Below, piece after piece: positions 49,314 through 52,233 of a stretch of DNA of 52,233 nucleotides. The position numbers and the translations under genes were made by a program. The notes under the pieces were generated by a model. The model was not told the origin of the DNA. It searched no databases and worked only from the letters and a program-made list of their open reading frames with translations. Source of the DNA: FEN-1297 sp046704255 (GTDB lineage: Bacteria; Bacteroidota; Ignavibacteria; Ignavibacteriales; Ignavibacteriaceae); assembly GCA_046704255.1 (NCBI GenBank), contig JBJKSH010000121.1, forward strand, positions 1-52,233, written 5' to 3'. Numbering within the stretch: position 1 is the stretch's first letter; each line of letters opens with the position of its first letter.

Positions 49314-52233
49314 ATGAAAACAACTGTACAAAATTTTCTTATAGCTGCCGTAATAAGCGGTATTGTAATATTCTTATTTTCTTTTTCGCTGAATAATGTA
49401 AAAGAAGACTTGCTAAATAAGCGAAGCGAATTCAATAAAGAAGAAAACTCGAATGACCCGGAAGAAAGAGCGGAATATTACCATATGTTGTTGAGGGATC
49501 CGGCAACAAATAAAATTCCGATCAACATCCGGCATCGCGAGCTTCAATTTGCTGAAAAATTGGAAATGAAAAATAAATTGATGAAAGAAAATTCTGTAAA
49601 TACCCTTAACTGGAAACAGGCGGGCCCTAATGATGTAGGAGGAAGGACAAGAGCAATTGTAGTTGATGCAGCAAATTCTAATACAATTATTGCCGGTGCA
49701 GCTTCCGGGGGTATTTGGAAGTCCACCGATAACGGAAATACATGGCAGGAAAAAACGAATTCAAATCAGCTTTTAAGCGTAACTTCCGTTGCGCAGGATA
49801 CAAGGCCGGGGCATACAAATATCTGGTATTTTAGCGGTGGTGAATTTGCGGGTAATTCTGCAAGTAGTGTAGGCTCTTTCTTTGAAGGGGACGGTATTTA
49901 TAAGTCAATGGATGACGGAGAAACCTGGAATATCTTACCAAGTACGGAAAGTACAGACCCAACCACTTGGAGCGGGAACTTTGATTTTACTTCCAGAATA
50001 ATTGTTAGTCCTACAACAGGTTCTATTTTTGTAGCCGCTAATGCTACAGGTATATTTCGCTCTACTGACGGCGGCAGCAGTTTTAATTTGGTTTTAGGCG
50101 GAACTAATGAACATATATGGAGCGACGTTGTATCTACCAGTCAAGGAACTATTGTTGCCGCAATATCCAGCCCGTTTCAGGGTTATACACCTCAAAACAG
50201 CCCGGGTATTTATAAATCTACTAATGACGGATCTACCTGGACAAACATTACACCAAGTACTTTTCCGGATACAACCCAAAGAACTGTACTTGGGGTTACT
50301 GCAGCTAATCCGGATATTGTTTATTCTTTAACTAATACCGGTGATTTAGATGCAAATAAGCATGAAATAATAAAGCTGTATAAAATAAATATTACAAACG
50401 GAACATTTTCCGATAGAAGTGCCAACCTGCCGGATTTTTCTACTATCCAAAGCATAGGTAACGTTGCCCAAAACGAAGGTGTAATTCATACACAGGGGAA
50501 TTATAACATGGTAATTGCCGTAAAGCCAGATGATGAAAATTTTGTGTTAATCGGAGCTACAGGTTTATTCAGATCAACTGACGGATTTACTACAAAACCT
50601 GATAATGTTAAGAACGATTGGATAGGCGGATATAACCCTGTAAATTTTGAGTATCCTAATTTTCATCCGGACATTCATGCATTTGCATTTGATCCTGCAA
50701 ACCCGAATATAATGTGGTGGGGGTGCGACGGCGGTATTGTTTTTACCGATAATGTTACAGATACTTCATACACTCAATATTTCCCCTGGCAGGATAAAAA
50801 TAACGGATATGATGTAACACAATTTTATGAAGTTGATATTCCGCCTTCTGCAGGAGATACAAGAATAATGGGAGGCTGCCAGGATAACGGTACTCCTTTC
50901 TTTAGATTTGACGGAACTACCACAACTTCTCATATTGATGTTAGTTCCGGTGACGGTGCCTATGCTTATTTTGGACCGGATTATGCATTTACGGAATCAC
51001 AAAACGGCAACTTGCTTAGGCTCCATTATGATCAGTCCGGCAATATACTTCCGCCGTTTAGTAATAACCCATTTAGTATTATTACTCCTAAAAATGCAAC
51101 TAATCAACTGTTTGTAAATCCTTATGTTATTGATCCTAATAATTCGAACCTTTTATATTATTTGGCCGGTTCCGATATTTGGCGGAATGACCAGTTGAGC
51201 AGTATTCCGGATAATACAGATAAAACAGATGTAGGCTGGACGGAGTTAACTAATTTTGCTGCCGCTTCCGGTTATTTGGTTTCCTCGATAGCCATTTCCA
51301 CTACTCCGGCAAACATACTTTATTATGCAGAAAGCAGTACGCAACAGGGAATACCCAAAATATTTAAAGTAACAAATGCAAATACCGCAACGAGCGGTGC
51401 AGTTGATATTTCTATTCCCAATGCACCGGCAGGTGCTTTTGTTAAAGATATTGCCGTTAACCCGGATAATGCAAACGAAATAATAGTCGTGATGTCAAAT
51501 TATAATATAGTTGGCCTTTACCATTCTTCAGACGGCGGACAAACTTATACCGCTATAGAAGGAAATTTACAGGGGACACAACAAAACCCCGGACCTTCTT
51601 TAAGAGGTGCTTCAATTTTACCTGAAAGCAGCGGTAATATTTATTTTGTTGCTACAAGCATCGGATTGTTTTCAACATCAACGTTAGCAGGCAGTAATAC
51701 AAATTGGGTACAGGAAGGCTCTAATGTTATCGGTAATGTAGTATCGGATTATGTTGTATCAAGAAAATCCGACGGAACTATTGTAGTAGGTACTCACGGC
51801 AGAGGTGCATTTGAAGGTATTGCTTCCGGCGGTACTCCTCCGGATACAACAAGTATTTTGCTTTCTTATGATAATAATATTCCTCAATTAGGAATATTTG
51901 AAACTCCCCCGAATAATAACTGGGTTCTAGCAAACCGATTAACAGCACCTTCTACAAATTTTAAAATAGATCAACTTATCTATTATATATTGGGAGACGA
52001 ATCAACAGGCAATGCGAGCTTTTATCCTGTCGTTTATTCGGGTAGTTTATTCTTTTTTGGCATGCCGGATTTAAGCCCGCTCTATACCGGCAATCTGTAT
52101 ACACCACAGAAAGGATGGAATACAATTGACGTCTCGACTAACAATATTATCAACTCCAATACATCCGATGTAGATTTTTGGGTTGGAGCAAAATATGACG
52201 GAACGAATGAGCCTCTAATCGGTTTGGATACGG
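49314..52233 (+). CDS. Secreted VPS10/BNR-repeat beta-propeller protein, 5' part
   Basis: At least 973 codons without a stop, running off the right edge. Residues about 8-26 are a signal peptide or anchor ('FLIAAVISGIVIFLFSFSL'). After a charged linker the propeller begins with 'WKQAGPNDVGGRTRAIVVD' and 'AGAASGGIWKSTDNGNTW', the entry sequence common to large secreted sortilin/VPS10-type proteins of the FCB group. Asp-box-like repeats follow: 'GIYKSMDDGETWN', 'GIFRSTDGGSSF', 'GIYKSTNDGSTWTNI', 'GLYHSSDGGQTY'. After about residue 840 a different beta domain starts ('TSILLSYDNNIPQLGIFETPP'). A type IX secretion C-terminal signal would be expected but is outside the window. The catalytic or binding role is unknown. 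The ATG is at 49314, with no clear ribosome binding site. Confidence 0.87.
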   Translation, partial: MKTTVQNFLIAAVISGIVIFLFSFSLNNVKEDLLNKRSEFNKEENSNDPEERAEYYHMLLRDPATNKIPINIRHRELQFAEKLEMKNKLMKENSVNTLNWKQAGPNDVGGRTRAIVVDAANSNTIIAGAASGGIWKSTDNGNTWQEKTNSNQLLSVTSVAQDTRPGHTNIWYFSGGEFAGNSASSVGSFFEGDGIYKSMDDGETWNILPSTESTDPTTWSGNFDFTSRIIVSPTTGSIFVAANATGIFRSTDGGSSFNLVLGGTNEHIWSDVVSTSQGTIVAAISSPFQGYTPQNSPGIYKSTNDGSTWTNITPSTFPDTTQRTVLGVTAANPDIVYSLTNTGDLDANKHEIIKLYKINITNGTFSDRSANLPDFSTIQSIGNVAQNEGVIHTQGNYNMVIAVKPDDENFVLIGATGLFRSTDGFTTKPDNVKNDWIGGYNPVNFEYPNFHPDIHAFAFDPANPNIMWWGCDGGIVFTDNVTDTSYTQYFPWQDKNNGYDVTQFYEVDIPPSAGDTRIMGGCQDNGTPFFRFDGTTTTSHIDVSSGDGAYAYFGPDYAFTESQNGNLLRLHYDQSGNILPPFSNNPFSIITPKNATNQLFVNPYVIDPNNSNLLYYLAGSDIWRNDQLSSIPDNTDKTDVGWTELTNFAAASGYLVSSIAISTTPANILYYAESSTQQGIPKIFKVTNANTATSGAVDISIPNAPAGAFVKDIAVNPDNANEIIVVMSNYNIVGLYHSSDGGQTYTAIEGNLQGTQQNPGPSLRGASILPESSGNIYFVATSIGLFSTSTLAGSNTNWVQEGSNVIGNVVSDYVVSRKSDGTIVVGTHGRGAFEGIASGGTPPDTTSILLSYDNNIPQLGIFETPPNNNWVLANRLTAPSTNFKIDQLIYYILGDESTGNASFYPVVYSGSLFFFGMPDLSPLYTGNLYTPQKGWNTIDVSTNNIINSNTSDVDFWVGAKYDGTNEPLIGLDT

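Overview
The window is an AT-rich chromosomal segment (roughly one third G+C by eye). It has no rRNA, no tRNA, no CRISPR array and no intact insertion sequence that I can recognise. The gene content points to the Bacteroidota/Chlorobiota (FCB) group: a GWxTD protein, DUF2911, an outer-membrane-barrel-like SppA and a large secreted beta-propeller protein of the kind exported by type IX secretion. Flagellar genes are unusual for ordinary Bacteroidota, so a motile Ignavibacteria-like lineage is my best guess (inference).

Left part (1-19 kb) is mostly housekeeping and cell-envelope genes. In order: the start of ftsH, a small membrane protein that seems to use an ATT start codon, a lipoprotein, an AmrS-type radical SAM enzyme, pyruvate kinase overlapping a Lon-like protease, a class V PLP enzyme, a DUF2911 protein, aat, a DUF2721 protein, a degenerate receiver-like protein, an MlaF-type ATPase, SppA fused to a barrel-like domain, a TPR-GWxTD protein whose start region is tandemly duplicated, small conserved proteins and a DinB-fold protein.

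Middle part (19.2-35.0 kb) is the most distinctive. Five co-oriented genes end just before flagellin: a coiled-coil membrane protein; a 2451-residue protein joining an FkbM methyltransferase, about five glycosyltransferase-like domains and TPR modules; two paralogous TPR-GT9-like proteins, one carrying an extra GT4 domain; and a GT2-TPR protein. I interpret this as a flagellin glycosylation island built from multi-enzyme fusions with TPR docking segments.

Flagellar part (35.1-43.8 kb): flagellin behind a near-consensus sigma-28 promoter, fliS, fliD, a FliT-like helical protein, a FlgM-like anti-sigma factor, then a soluble sensor kinase overlapping an NtrC-type activator (FlrB/FlrC or FleS/FleR style). 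A PAS kinase on the opposite strand and cheW diverge from a shared region with sigma-28-like sequences on both strands.

Right part (43.8-52.2 kb): a gene-free stretch with a MITE-like repeat, two PAS histidine kinases without adjacent receivers, a small lipoprotein, and the first 973 codons of a very large secreted BNR/VPS10-like protein that runs off the window. Several non-coding repeats (near 14.6, 33.3, 36.1 and 44.2 kb) belong to small palindromic or MITE-like elements.
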